Shown one piece after another: positions 11,221 through 34,026 of a stretch of DNA of 64,000 bases. Below the pieces are notes generated by a model. The model had not been told where the DNA came from. It made no database searches and saw nothing but the letters and a program-made list of their open reading frames with translations. Position 1 is the stretch's first letter; each line of letters opens with the position of its first letter. Source of the stretch: Nectonema munidae (Eukaryota; Nematomorpha; Nectonematoida; Nectonematidae); assembly GCA_030549495.1 (NCBI GenBank), contig JAUIRK010000979.1:139001-203000 (forward strand), read 5' to 3'. The position numbers and the translations under genes were made by a program.

Positions 11221-11740
11221 TTTTGGTGTTAATTTTGTGAATGTAATCAAAATTTTAAGTAGTAATAATAATTTTTTCCAAAATTTTTTCTTTAATCGAT
11301 CCACTGGTTGTTTTTGGAAATTTACGTTTACTTCATATGGTTTTCGTTCATTGAAAGTTTCCTATAGAATGCAAAAATAACTGTGTCGCGGAGAAAATGC
11401 ACGGGGTATGTAGTGCGAGGGTTAGATTAAAAGTCAAATAGATTTCTTTATACACAGTACAAAATTTTTGGCTATAAAAAAAATACAAAAAAATAAAATT
11501 AAAAAAATACATATTTGTGATGAATCGGACATTTCTTAAACGATACTTTAGGACAATCAATATAAAATAGTGAGTATTTTGCTCAGTATAAATGAAAATT
11601 GAAATTTGAAGGGGTAGAATTAGTAAATATTCCCATATATTATCATTTCTCCCGGAATTCTTTTGGCTAATTCTAATATCTTAATAAACTTATGAAAGAA
11701 TAAAGAGATTTTATTCATGAATTTGTGACAGAGAATACTA

Positions 11741-22584
<10,844 letters not shown>

Positions 22585-22804
22585 AATATATGTTTACCGA
22601 TATTGTAATATTTTAAAAATAACGAAGATCCATTTTGAAAATTGGAAAAAAATATACAGTAAAACTAAAAATAATTTTCGTGTGCAATCGCGCTATAAAT
22701 TGTATATTATACAGTACAGTTGTAATCAATCGTTATTTTGATGATAATAATAGTAGGCAGGTAGAGATTTTAGAACACTTTCCTAAATTAATATATATCC
22801 TTAC

Positions 22805-23110
22805 CAGTGCCCGCGCTACCTATATAATTTTGGGGCACGGCCCCCCCCCCCCCTAAAATTTTTGATTTTGCTCCATGCACTTTTTAAAGGAAAAATAAAT
22901 AAACAAAAATTGTACACAATAATCTTATATAAATGCTGGTGTATGTGTATGTATAATATGAGATTTCTATAGGTTTTTATACAGAAGTACTTCATGCTTT
23001 TCAGCAAAGTAATATAGGATATAAAGTAATATAGGAAATAAATTTTTTGCAAATGTGTTTCTTTGCCCCATTTCAGCCCCCCTTGAAATTTAGCTTTAGC
23101 GCGGGCACTG
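22805..23110. mobile_element. hAT-type MITE, 306 bases, with target duplication
   Basis: Terminal inverted repeat CAGTGCCCGCGCTA, perfect at both ends (22805-22818 and 23097-23110). The 8-base target duplication ATCCTTAC is exact at 22797-22804 and 23111-23118. No coding capacity; a C-run (about 14) lies just inside the left end. CAG-type tips with 8-base duplications are typical of hAT. The perfect flanks suggest a fairly recent insertion. Confidence 0.88.
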
Positions 23111-23823
23111 ATCCTTACTAGATGCTTGATCGAGGGTGATAGTAACCTATTAAAATATAGAAATAGATAGAATTAGGATAATAAAAATTTTATGGCCGAA
23201 GAGATTGCAACTCTAAGTCATTTTTGAAAATTAAAACGATTAGAATTTTCATTAAGTTAGAATAAGAAGAAATTCAGTAAAATTAGTAAGAAAATGGCCT
23301 ATAGTTTTACTGAAAGAGTTATAAGATTGTGTTGTTGAGGGATAAAAAGCAATACAGTTAATATCCTAGTTACGACCTAAATCGGTTCCGACCAGCCTAT
23401 CGTAAGTTCAAACGGTAGTAAGTCAGATAGAATTCAAAATGGCAAACACGAGGGTTATACTTCAGATCATACGATATCAATTTATTGCATTTTCAACTTA
23501 CCTTTTCTATTCAATTTATTTTATATTTGTTTAATTATCAATTTTATAACAAAACAATTTTAATAAATATAAATAAATACTCTTGTAGAAAGGAAATAAA
23601 AATTTTAAGTTTTGTATGTTATCTACAATTTTTGATGCGTACAATCGAGAGAAAGATTAGACAGTTAGTCTGGCATAGCAAGAGGGTGGCCTCACAAGAG
23701 AAGGTGATAGGAGCGTTGTGGGATGCAGGAGCAATAGAGGCATCGATGCTGGGTAAGGCAGACTTGGTAGTTTTCTTTATAAACTTGCTCAATTTAGTTT
23801 GTATTATATGTTTTTACTTCTCT

Positions 23824-25345
23824 TTATGAATTCTTTATACCCCTCATTGTTTCTTGCATAGTTCTTTCTATTCTGGCAAACCGTTCAACATTTGGATCCA
23901 TGCTTTCAAGTTTTTGTAGCATGGCGTTCATCATAGTCATGACCTTGGATAACTTCTCTACAATAAACCTTTTTTCGGATATTTCTTCTTTTACTGCTTC
24001 TCTTCTTTCTTCTTCTTCTATTTCTTGGAGTTCTTCGTTTGTTAACTGTTCATATTCTTCAGTTATTAGTTGTTCAATATTTTCTTCATCACACTTTAAT
24101 TCCAACTGAGTTGCCAAACGAACAACTTTTCCTCGGACATTGCTTAATTCTTCCTCGTTATCAAAACTAACAAAATCTTGAAAAAAGCAATTCTTACACT
24201 GTTTCTATACCCTGTGCAGTGTGCATACATTTTTCTGTTAGAAAATCCTAAGCTTTAACAACAAGCTTGATGCAGTGATAAATATTGTATGATTTCCAAT
24301 AATCAAGCAAAGTCAAACCAGGGTTTGCATCCACAGCTTTAATAGCCTAATCAAAAGAAATGCGGAAATAGTGCCCCTTAAAGGTAGAAATCACTCCTTA
24401 GACGAGAGGAGTAGTATTAGCAGGAAAACCAGCACTTTTATATGTGAATAAATATCATCCAAGTAAGTAGGATGGCCAGGCTCATTCTCAAGCACCAATA
24501 AAATTTTAAAAGGAATCTTTATCACTGCAATATTGACTCACTTCTTGAACACAACAGTTCTTCAAACAGTGTGTGTGTCATCCATGCTTTTTAGTTACTT
24601 CGATAATAAATAGGGCGGGTATGCTTATTCACGTCTTTCAGTGAATGTGGATTTTATGAAAGTCTAATAAGAAAAGGTTTTAATTTGTGTCCTGCATTGT
24701 TTCCACCAAACAATAAAGTGAATCTTTCTTTAATTGCCTTGTGCCCTAGTGCATTTAAATTCTCTTTTTTCCAAAACAAAGCAGTTTCATCTACATTAAA
24801 AATTTGCTCTTGTAAATATCCTTTATCTTCAATCAATATATCAAATTTTTCCACAAATGCTTTAGCTGCAGGCTAATCATAGTTTGCATCCTTACCTCTC
24901 GACAACACCTAATGAACCTGATTACGCTCTCGAAAACGACGAAACCATCCATTACTTGCTATGAATTATAATGATGCGTATTTTTTACATGCACTTTGTT
25001 TCAATATCCGAAATAAACTTCTAGCTTTACTTTGTACTGCTGGCAACATCACTTTCACACCTCATTGTCTATTATTTTCCAACCAAGTAAAAAGCAACTT
25101 TTTCACCTCAGCAATCGGTCTTCACGATTTTTTGTAATTATCGTAGATTTAATGGGGTCTGCTGCTTTCATTGCTTCTCTAAAACGATCTTTGTTTTTCA
25201 AAATTGAAGAAACTGTTAAGTGTGAAAGATAGAGATCTCTAGCAATAGAATTTACTTTTTTTCCATTTTCATTCTGTTTTCACTTACATCTTTGTCTCCA
25301 ATGACTGTGCTTTTTTCACTTTTTTTTTGTAGAAATGCCATCTGT
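23824..25345 (-). pseudogene. Tigger-like (TIGD/jerky family) transposase pseudogene
   Basis: Reading from 25345 downwards: an N-terminal helix-turn-helix region (VIGDKDVSENRMKMEKK, then LTVSSILKNKDRFREAMKA), a CENP-B-type Tc5 helix-turn-helix (ASNGWFRRFRERN), and the DDE region at 24854-24654 with QIFNVDETALFWKK (first Asp) and LLFGGNNAGHKLKPFLI. The C-terminal piece at 23824-24117 is acidic and coiled-coil-like (ITEEYEQLTNEELQEIEEEE), as usual in Tigger. Several stops and shifts break it. Confidence 0.82.
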
Positions 25346-25603
25346 TAAATTGGAATTCCTCTTATAAACCACACTATGGCTAAAATATTTATACAATTTA
25401 TATAATATTATGAAATAATTATAAAAACATAAATATAATATTATGAATGATTATATATATTAATATAATATAAAATAAATATAATATGTATTATGATATG
25501 TTAAAATGTTACTTGAATGATATTTACTCAATGCGTGTAGTAGTAGAATGCTGTGTACGTGAGATGCTGCACTGCTGTAATTGTCGTACGCAAAGCTGAG
25601 CAC

Positions 25604-26885
25604 CAGTGTTGGGTTCAATTATAATTGTAATTGTGTAATTGAAAATTAATTACAACTAAAGTGTAATTCTAATTTTAATTGTAATTGAGAAAAAAATAGA
25701 GTGTAATTGAAATTATAATTGTAATTAAAGCCTCATAATTGGAAAATAATTGTAATTGAAACCCCAATTTTCAATTATTTTGACTATAAAAAGAGTATGT
25801 TGGAGGCGATATGAGAATCTTGAGTGTTCACTGATTTGCAAAACGTTGCTCGCTTCTCTCTCATTTTCACTCGCTCTCTCTTTTTCACCCTTTAGCTAGT
25901 TTTTTATGTTACTTTACATTGAACACATGTGGGACGTCACTGTAGTTTGACTCTCATCATTCATCAATTACAGATACAAAAATATAAAGCTTGTCTTTGA
26001 AAACGGCAATAATCATTCATACATTAAAAAATTTATAGAAGCGATTCGTTGTAAATGAAACTGAAATGTTGTAAATAACTACTTGAGCTATCTTCACAGT
26101 ACAAATCGAGTCTAGTTTCGAATATTTCTTTCTCAGTTGAAAAGCGCTTAAATATATATGAAAAAAGTGATGCTTTTCGATTAGCAGCTGTTCTTGATCC
26201 AAGATGGAAAACTGATTGGTGCACACCGGAGGAAATCCTTGAGCTGACTCATTTGCTGCAAAAGAAAATTACAGAGTTAGTCCCACTGAATAAAACAAGT
26301 ACACTTCAACAAGTGACAGAAGCTCCTAAGAAAAAATGCAAACTCTTCAATTTCATGTCTACAAAGTCCATTGCGAAGGATTACACAAACTTTTCAAGCA
26401 CATCGGCTGAGTATCAGATAAAGTCTTATCTAAAAGAATCAACAATTCCGGAGGACAGCGACCCGCTTATTTTCTGGCAACAAAATAAATCTATTTATCC
26501 TGAGTTAAAAACGCTAGCTCTTCGCTATTTAGCTATTCCTGCAAAATATATATAGCTGGCAAAATTATAAGGCCAGACAGATGCCGTTTATCAGATTCGA
26601 GGAGCTAATGTTTCTAAGATCAAACATGCATATTGTATGAATCGATAAATTTTTTAAATATCAATTTCAAATTAATTACATTTTTTGTTCTATAATAAAT
26701 ATATTTACTTATTTTTGTGTAAATCAGAAGTTGTAATTGTAATTATAATTGAAAGAAAAATTAATTACATAATTGTAATTGTAATTGAAAAAATTTTTTT
26801 AACATAATTGTAATTATAATTGTAGTTTAAGGGTAGTAAATAAAAGTGTAATTGTAATTGAAAGTTATAATTGACCCCAACCCTG
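25604..26885 (+). mobile_element. hAT element relic nested in the Tigger element
   Basis: An 8-base target duplication CTGAGCAC is exact on both sides (25596-25603 and 26886-26893). Tips are CAGTGTTGGGTTCAATTATAA and, inverted, CAGGGTTGGGGTCAATTATAA. Inside both ends are dozens of copies of AATTGTAATT-type palindromic repeats over about 170 bases. The element is 1282 bases and keeps only the C-terminal part of its transposase gene, so it is an internal-deletion derivative. It inserted after the Tigger element. Confidence 0.9.
26079..26640 (+). pseudogene. hAT transposase C-terminal remnant
   Basis: The frame open at 26079-26555 reads AFRLAAVLDPRWKTDWC, the hallmark LDPR motif of hAT transposases, then STIPEDSDPLIFWQQNKSIY, then PELKTLALRYLAIPA, the hAT_C dimerisation region. 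After a stop and small deletion, AGKIIRPDRCRLSDSR continues in another frame. The catalytic N-terminal and central parts are missing, so it cannot encode an active enzyme. Confidence 0.85.
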
Positions 26886-27904
26886 CTGAGCACTGCCGAA
26901 CCTTCAGCAATATTTGCGCTGCGTTGCCAGGCATATACATTACTATTGTATTGTGTAACTGCTAAAAGTGGTCGTAAGTGCGAGTGGTCATAACTCGGAT
27001 ATTATGATGTAGTTCAGGTGATAGGGAATTTTAATCCGAAATAAGTAACAGTATTAGGAAATTATTTGAAACGGTTTTTGCAAAAAATGGGAGGTAGTTC
27101 CGATTTTAATGTAATGTAGTTATGGTAAGTAACAAATAGTAAGTGTTTGTGCTCATTTTGATGAAATGAAGAAATCGATGTGTGATGATATTATTTTATA
27201 ATAAATAATATATGGCATCCTTATTTGATGTCTCGGAAATGAATGAGATGCAAAGAAAAATAATATTATGGATGACATGGATGTCTTCCTTGTGATGCCA
27301 AATGTATAATAGGGCGTAGTGATGAAATGGCATGATTTAGAAAAAAACATTATATAGGCGATGCAATATTTAGACAGTAGAAAAACTAACCAGAAAGAGT
27401 TTTATTGTTTGAAAGAGTAATCAAAAAAAGGATTTTTTGTAATAAATAATCTAACTAATTGCTGAGAGGGAGTTGGCTGGAGGTATAACCTTCTTTTTTA
27501 ATGTTGTTACTTTTTGTAAAGAATTATTGAATTGAAAACACTTGGATTCTGTATTAAAGATTATTCCAAAATTAGTGGGTTGTGGAGGATTGCTCTAACA
27601 TTTTCTGTAGTGAGCTCTGATAAGAGTCAAAGTTGGACGTTTTGGAGAATGGTATAATAGTTTGTCTTATATCTTGGGAGTATGTCATTGGAATAATGGG
27701 GATGTAGAGTGATATGAAATAAGTGGAGAATCTATTAGTGTAATTACGTTTGAAAGAAAGTAATTGAAGTGATCCGAAATAATTTGAGAGGAAGTTTTTA
27801 TCATGCTTTTGTTGATTCTTTCAACTAAAGAAAGTTGACTCTTTCAACCGTAAGGATGAATGCTCGAAGATCGTTAATCACAGTTATTTGTGATTTTAGT
27901 ATTT

Positions 27905-27975
27905 AAAAGTTGGGAGTTTTTTGGATTGAACCACTGACCTTTAACTGTTAAGCTGAGTGGTGCACCATAACTAGT
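27905..27975 (-). repeat. Possible second tRNA-like SINE fragment
   Basis: On the minus strand, GGTGCACCACTCAGCTTAAC and then GGTCAGTGGTTCAATCC resemble A and B boxes of a pol III promoter with suitable spacing. No copy elsewhere in the window and no clear cloverleaf, so it is weak. Confidence 0.3.
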
Positions 27976-28358
27976 AACAGACATTTAGGTTCCATCTGAT
28001 TGGTGACGTCTGTTTAGAAAATATTGACATTTAGAGAAAATTTAAAAAAAATAGTGGAGTAAAAAAAAGATCAATATATAAATCTTGATAAAACTTGTAA
28101 TAAAAAATAATAATTAGTTAATTTTGGATAATATTAGTCAAATCAACTCCACTACTCTCCTCTTTCGAAGGGCTCTTTTAATTTTATTCTTTTATTTCCT
28201 ATAAATTTAATTAAACATCTGTAATTTTTTATTGCTTCAAGTTTTTATTCCACTTTACAATATATTTATTTTTTTATTTTTTTCTTATTAACGATATATT
28301 GCATTGAATATTTAAGTACACTCATTAACCTACTCTCTACTCATAACCTTTTATATTT

Positions 28359-29390
28359 ATGACTACCAAAAAAAGACCCCGAAATTAACTCCAACTCACA
28401 ACATGCACCATCTACAGATTCCCTAGACCAACTCTTTAACAATTTCATCTCAACCACATCGCTGTCTGCTCAAGATCTAACACTTTTTAATGACTTAAAA
28501 TACAATATTTCATTACACTATCTCAAAACTTTTGAACAATCCATATCAAAGTCCATAAACTCAAAACCTACTTACGCTAACATCTCATCAAATGACTCAC
28601 TAGACAACACTCAAGAATCTACCACCTCACTAGTTAACACCACCTCCCACACCAAACCTAAACAAACTAAATCATTTTTAGAGCCTGATATCACCATAAA
28701 AATATTGCCCTTCACCTCCATAACTACTAGAAAAGAAAAAGCTTCTCATAAACAAACTACAATCAAAAATCTTGAAACCTCACAAAATAACTACACCATC
28801 ACCAAAACACGATTATCACACTCTGGCGCCATATATTTTTAATTCGATAACCCACAACAAAAAAAACATGCACAAACACAAAATAACTACACCATCACCA
28901 AAACACGATTATCACACTCTGGCGCCATATATTTTTAATTCGATAACCCACAACAAAAAAAACATGCACAAACACAACTCACCAAAAAAGGAATGATAGC
29001 ACAAAATATTACTACTCAAAAACCTAAACTTATCATCCGAAGCATTCCAAATAGTATACCACTCTTGAACCTTAGCAATATCATCTCTCAACAAAACCCA
29101 AACATCCTTTCCATTGGCTCTCTAATCAATCCTATTCAATTAGGAAAACCAAGGTTTATACTCCTACACTGCCTTACTAGAACCATCCAACCCACAAATT
29201 TTTAACTTTCTTACTGACCAACCAAAAATCTTTCTCGACAACTATCTGCTCACCACACATATTTTCAAGGCCACTCTATCATCTCCTGCATACATGCCCA
29301 GACACCTCAAAACTTTCTTGCTTCAACTGTCACCTTCCTCACTCCGCAACATCTTCTCAGTGCTCTCACTACATTAATCATCAAAACCAC
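28359..29390 (+). pseudogene. LINE ORF1 (Gag-like) pseudogene
   Basis: Starts ATGACTACCAAAAAAAG. One extra A in the A-run shifts the frame after about seven codons, after which SLDQLFNNFISTTSLSAQDL and following sequence is open to about 28840. A later frame (28993-29202) reads KLIIRSIPNSIPLLNLSNII and IGSLINPIQLGKPRFILL, which resembles the PRE_C2HC region before the zinc knuckles of insect LINE ORF1. I do not find the CCHC knuckles. A 96-base tandem duplication sits in the middle. Confidence 0.55.
28781..28972. repeat. 96-base tandem duplication in LINE ORF1
   Basis: Two adjacent units (28781-28876 and 28877-28972) identical as far as I can read, each 32 codons (begins HKITTPSPKHDYHTLAPYIF). 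The length keeps the frame. Confidence 0.85.
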
Positions 29391-29428
29391 ATAAACTCAA
29401 TCCATAACTACACCATATCTAACTCCAT

Positions 29429-32400
29429 ATGCTAAACTTTCTCCACATTAACCTCAACCATTCAAGAAACGCATGGCTCAACCTCTACAATATACTAACC
29501 TCATATAAGTATGATATCATTTCCATTAACGAGCCATATCTACATATTCCCCAATACACATGCAATTACACGCTTCTACATGTTCCCCCACTAAACGAAT
29601 ACTCTGCCTGTATTCTAATCAAATCCTCAATTCACAACACACCAGTATGCCAACACTCTGAATCCAATTACATATTTACTCTCATTCATACTAAGCCACT
29701 ACCCCTTTTATTCTGCTCACTCTACTCCCCACCGTCTTCTAATCTTCTATCATCAGAGAAGTTTATCAATAACCTTCACACATTTACATCCATATCACAT
29801 GTAAATAAGCACGTAATTATATCAGCCGATTTAAACGCCAGATCCTTTCTATGGGATACCAAATCAAACTATCGCGGGACGCAAGCTGAAAATTTTATTG
29901 CCTCAAATAACCTTATTCTTGATGATAACAGTAAAGATCCTACCTATATGAAGCTAAACCAAAACAAACTATAAAAATCACACATTGACCTCACAATAAC
30001 TTCATTCCACTCAATCAACCTCATCCATAACTGGCAGATATCAAACACTCCTTCCGCATCAGATCATACATTACTTTCCAACTTCATCTGCCGCCAACTC
30101 ATTCAAAACATAGTAAAAATCTTCCAACCACTCATATTTTTTGGACATCATACCTTCATAAACTAGAACTCAATTTAAACAACACCACCCTCGACACCAA
30201 CTCAATCCCAAATATTGAAGCATCCGCAACATTTATCAACAAAACCATATCATCATGCATTCAAGCATCCACCCCTAACCACCCAGAACACAAAAGGCAT
30301 AACACATACTATTGGAACTGCCAACTCACACATCTCAAAAAAAACTACGCAGCCCCTAAAATCTTTAAGAAAATCGCATTCTACTGGATCCATTGAATCA
30401 TACTTCAATCTTAAGCGAAAATATAAACATGAAATCAATCAAGCCAAAAGAAAATCATGGACCAAATTTTCTAGCCAAACTCGCTCTAACCCATGGAACT
30501 TATTGAATAAAACAAGAAATACAAAGCAGAACGCCTCTTTACCTCACCACTTACTTCCCAACTCAAACACAAACACACACATCAACCCTCACTTCCTTAA
30601 CATACTATTTCCATCCAACAATGAAAACTCAGACAACCCCTTGAACACTATTATTAGGCAAACTGTTCATCATAAACTCTCACACAACACACCAATACCT
30701 TTTCAGCCCATTACCAAAGCTGAACTTAATCGTACAGTTCACAAAATGAAATCAAAATCCTCTCATAGTCTAGACCTCATCTCTCCCAAGAACATCAAAA
30801 AATCATACCATATCTTACAACCTCATCTCATCAATATTTACAATGCATATCTAAAATTTAGCTTTTTTCCAAACATTTGGAAAATTAGCAAGCTAGTGCT
30901 AATCCCCAAACCCAACAGAAACATCAACGAAATTAAAAACTGGCGCCCCATCTCGATTTTACCGTCTCTTGGCAAAGTACTAGAACGAATTTTACGAAAA
31001 AGATTACTACACCACATCTGCAGAAAGAATCTCATTCATCCAAATCAATTTGCCTATCTCCCTAACAAAAATACTGAAATGGCCCTCTCACGCCTAACAC
31101 TCTTCTTGGAAAACACACTAAACCATCGCAAAATTGCAACTACAACCTTTCTCGACATTGATAATGCTTTCAACTCTGCTTGGCATCCCGCAATTCTATT
31201 CAACTTAATCCAAAACAATTATCCTGTATACCTCAGCAAGTTCATTCAAAGCTATCTCAACAAACGCATACTTATCCTGCATCACAACAACAACACTTAC
31301 ATAAAAACAACTCTCGCTCTCTACCCCCAAGGCGGCTGCCTCTCAGACATTTTATGGCTCATCCTCATCAATCCACTCCTAGATCACATTAATTCCAACT
31401 CACACTTCGCACAATGCTACTCTGATGATATTCTCTTTACCTTTTCCAACGACGACCAGGAAACCAATTTGAACAACGCTACCACCCTTTTGACGAATAT
31501 TAACACCATAGCCTCTAAATACAAAATTCAGTTTAACCAGAGTAAACTGAACATCATACATTTCACTAGGAAAAGAATCTTACCACAACCCCTAGTCATG
31601 CCATCATCCACACCAATCACACCAGTCACCAAAATAAAATATCTTGGAGTCATTTTTCAATCAAACCTTAAATTCTCAGCACACATCAAAAACTTACACA
31701 CTAAACTCACACCTATCATTTTCTCCTTCAAGAAAGCCATCTCCTACAAATGAGGACTAAACCCGAAAATTTCAAAATATATTTATACATCAATTATTTT
31801 ACCCATAATTCAATACGGTATCCTCTCCTGGGGTTTCTCCCTAAAGCTGCTTAATACTAGAATTATTCTCAATAAAATTCACCGTACCTGTCTCCTCACA
31901 ATCACTAACGCGTATCACACCACACCTACGTCAAAACTTGAACTCCTTGCACACACTCTACCAATTCTATACAAACTACACTTAACTCTAGTAATACTAT
32001 ACTCGAAAACTTTCAAATCCATGAGCCCCATTCACGTTTTCACCACACCCTACTCAACTTCATCCCTTATACTCTCATTTTACGAAACCATATGTGCCAA
32101 GTACATACCAAACAGAGCTCACTATTCCATATCATCTGAAATCCATCCCATCTTCCATTTCAACCCTTCAGATGAATTACCCTACACATTAACCATATGC
32201 AAACATAAAAACATTGCTACCAAACTAATCAAAATGCAACGCACTAATCCCCACTCACCATATAATCTTTTCATCTTTACTGACGCTTTCAAATCCTCTC
32301 ACCATGCTACTGGTGCATACGCCTTCTTCATCACCAACTCATTAACCCCCCTTTTTTTTCCGAAGTCCTTCACACCGACAACAACACTTCGTCTTATGAA

Positions 32401-32470
32401 ACAGAAGCGTTAGCAATTTTAGCCGCGTGCAGCCACATATCGTCACAACTTTAGTCACATCTATCTTTAC
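29429..32470 (+). pseudogene. LINE ORF2: endonuclease, reverse transcriptase, RNase H
   Basis: Endonuclease at 29429-30080: FLHINLNHSRNAW, SINEPYL, SADLNARSFLWD, SHIDLTI and SASDHTLL. Reverse transcriptase at 30410-31753: PNIWKISKLVLIPKP, NWRPISILPSLGKVLERI, FLDIDNAFNSAWHPAI, YPQGGCLSDILW, and the catalytic box CYSDDILF near 31417 (YSDD in place of the commoner YADD). Then a thumb-like IYTSIILPIIQYGILSWG and an RNase H-like LFIFTDAFKSSHHATGAYAF at 32265. Breaks: TAA at about 29972, shifts near 30120 and 30370, TGA at 31751-31753, and a shift near 32390. The first 50 or so codons of the 30215-31753 open frame are out of the natural frame. Confidence 0.85.
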
Positions 32471-32520
32471 ACAGACGCTCAAAACATCATTAACGATCTC
32501 AATCTCAATCTCAATTTATT

Positions 32521-33876
32521 AGTTTATTTTGTCTCCTTTCTCTCTTATGTTAATTATGTAGCAAAATTTTCAAGGCACTGATGTACCGCTAATGTCAAAC
32601 TATGAAAAAAATTCTAATACCAAGTTTTCTAACTTTAGTTCTGTTTTACATTTTTGATAGAAATTACCTCAGAAAAGTTATGTAATTTGAATGTGTTTTT
32701 TTTTATTTATTTTTCTCAATAAAACATTTTCATTTTTTAGGAAGAAGATATGGAACAACTGAAAATTAATGAATGCTTTTTTTCATTCAATAAAATTTTC
32801 TAATTTTTTTATTGTTAATTGATATCTTTACCCCTTTTCTACACATAATTTGGAGATGGTGCGCATCTATTTGAAGTGAGAAAGAAGGAGCTATATATAA
32901 GTCCTCATTCATTGTTGACGTTAAGCTTAATAGGGCGGGGGTTAAAGTTTACATTGAGCTTAATTAAGAATGACATAGAATAGACAAGAGAGGATTAGGA
33001 ATACAGAAAAATGTGTTGTCCTTTTTGGAAGACGCTTGAAAGTCCGCCCCCTCCAATAATTTCAAGGCTGTGCACCCCTGATATTGGATCTTCCCTTGAA
33101 ACTTAATTAAAATGGTACTTTCCCCTAAGTATAAAAGATGGCATCCTTTTGGGTCATAAGGTTCTTGAACCACGTGAAAATAAGATTAATAAGGGCCTCC
33201 AATATCAAATTCTCAATAAGCACTTATTTTGTATAAATCTATATATGTCTGCTTATGTCTACAAGGGAATTCTCAGTTTTAGTTATGTTTTTATTTTATT
33301 ATTGACAGTATTCCAACCAAGGGAAAAATCATATTCCATTATTATAGAGAATCAAATCCAGGCTGATGTATCACAATCCTGCATTGCTTGTCCATACACT
33401 GAAGCAAAATTAAGGTTAATAAATTAATGAGGAAGAAAATACAAATTTGCCACAAATTTATATGTACTTTAGAAAAGAATATGGGCTTCCTATAATTATA
33501 TTGACTCTAAGCAATTGTCCACTTTCCCACTTACTATAAGGACAGTCCCTAATTTCATTTTGTTTGAAACAAAAAAGGGAACCCCTAGAATGTTTTTGCC
33601 TGGATTTAAGCAGTAATCAGCGCTCTCAATAGCATAACAATATGCTATTTTGAATTGCCATTTAATATCTTAATCATTTCTAATAGTAATACCAAATGTT
33701 GTTACTGGAATAAATTAGTTCAATTAGTTAAAAAATCATAAATGTATTGCAGAAAATTTTCTATAAAAAATATTACATTTATTTAAGCCTCCTTAGAAAG
33801 CTTATATTTATTATCCAAACTTGAATACAGTAAAATAATAATGCAAATCAAGTAAATCTTACAAATTGATGAATCT
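32521..33876. other. No gene supported; one weak exon-like segment
   Basis: AT-rich. A segment at about 33311-33413 on the plus strand lies between an ATTATTGACAG acceptor-like and an AAG|GTTAAT donor-like site and reads FQPREKSYSIIIENQIQADV then SQSCIACPYTEAKLR. No homology recognised and no joining exon found. Confidence 0.3.
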
Positions 33877-34026
33877 GGGCGTGAGTAGGGTTGGTTAGAT
33901 GCTGGATTCGATAACTCAAGGTCTTGGGTTCGATCCCGCATCAAGCCTGCTTTCCTCATAGTTCGATACAAGCGGCGCAATTGTGCCTTTTCGATGAAAA
34001 CACCCCACGGTACCTTTACATTTACC
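33877..34026 (+). repeat. tRNA-derived SINE, copy 3 (best preserved)
   Basis: GGGCGTGAGTAGGGTTGG at the head with TTAGATGCTGGATTCGATAA and the B box GGTTCGATCCC at 33927-33937, then the common body ending in ACCCCACGGTACCTTTAC. It is the cleanest of the four copies and the best guide to the family. Confidence 0.8.

Larger units (their letters stand above)
23355..27009 (-). mobile_element. Tigger/pogo-type transposon, decayed, interrupted by a hAT element
   Basis: The left tip CAGTTAATATCCTAGTTACGACC (23355) is matched in inverse orientation at the right tip ending at 27009 (GGTCATAACTCGGATATTATG), with TA on both flanks (23353-23354, 27010-27011). Removing the hAT insertion and its target copy leaves about 2.37 kb, the usual Tigger length. 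The transposase runs on the minus strand. Confidence 0.8.
28300..32520 (+). mobile_element. R1-like non-LTR retrotransposon (LINE), nearly full length, broken
   Basis: Plus-strand LINE with ORF1 (28359 to about 29390), endonuclease (29429 to about 30090), reverse transcriptase (about 30300-31753) and RNase H start (about 32240-32470). It ends in a short TCTCAA repeat near 32490-32515. The sense strand is strikingly rich in C and A and poor in G, unlike the flanks. The RNase H region is cut short, so the 3' end may be truncated. Domain order and the endonuclease signature SADLNARSFLWD point to the R1/LOA/I group. Confidence 0.85.

Noticed and set aside
23485-23829. Plus-strand frame of 114 codons
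   Set aside because: It lies in the 3' part of the Tigger element, antisense to its transposase, with no recognised motif.
29429-32470. Reading the two large LINE frames as an intact ORF2
   Set aside because: Stops and frame changes lie between endonuclease, RT and RNase H regions, so it is a pseudogene.
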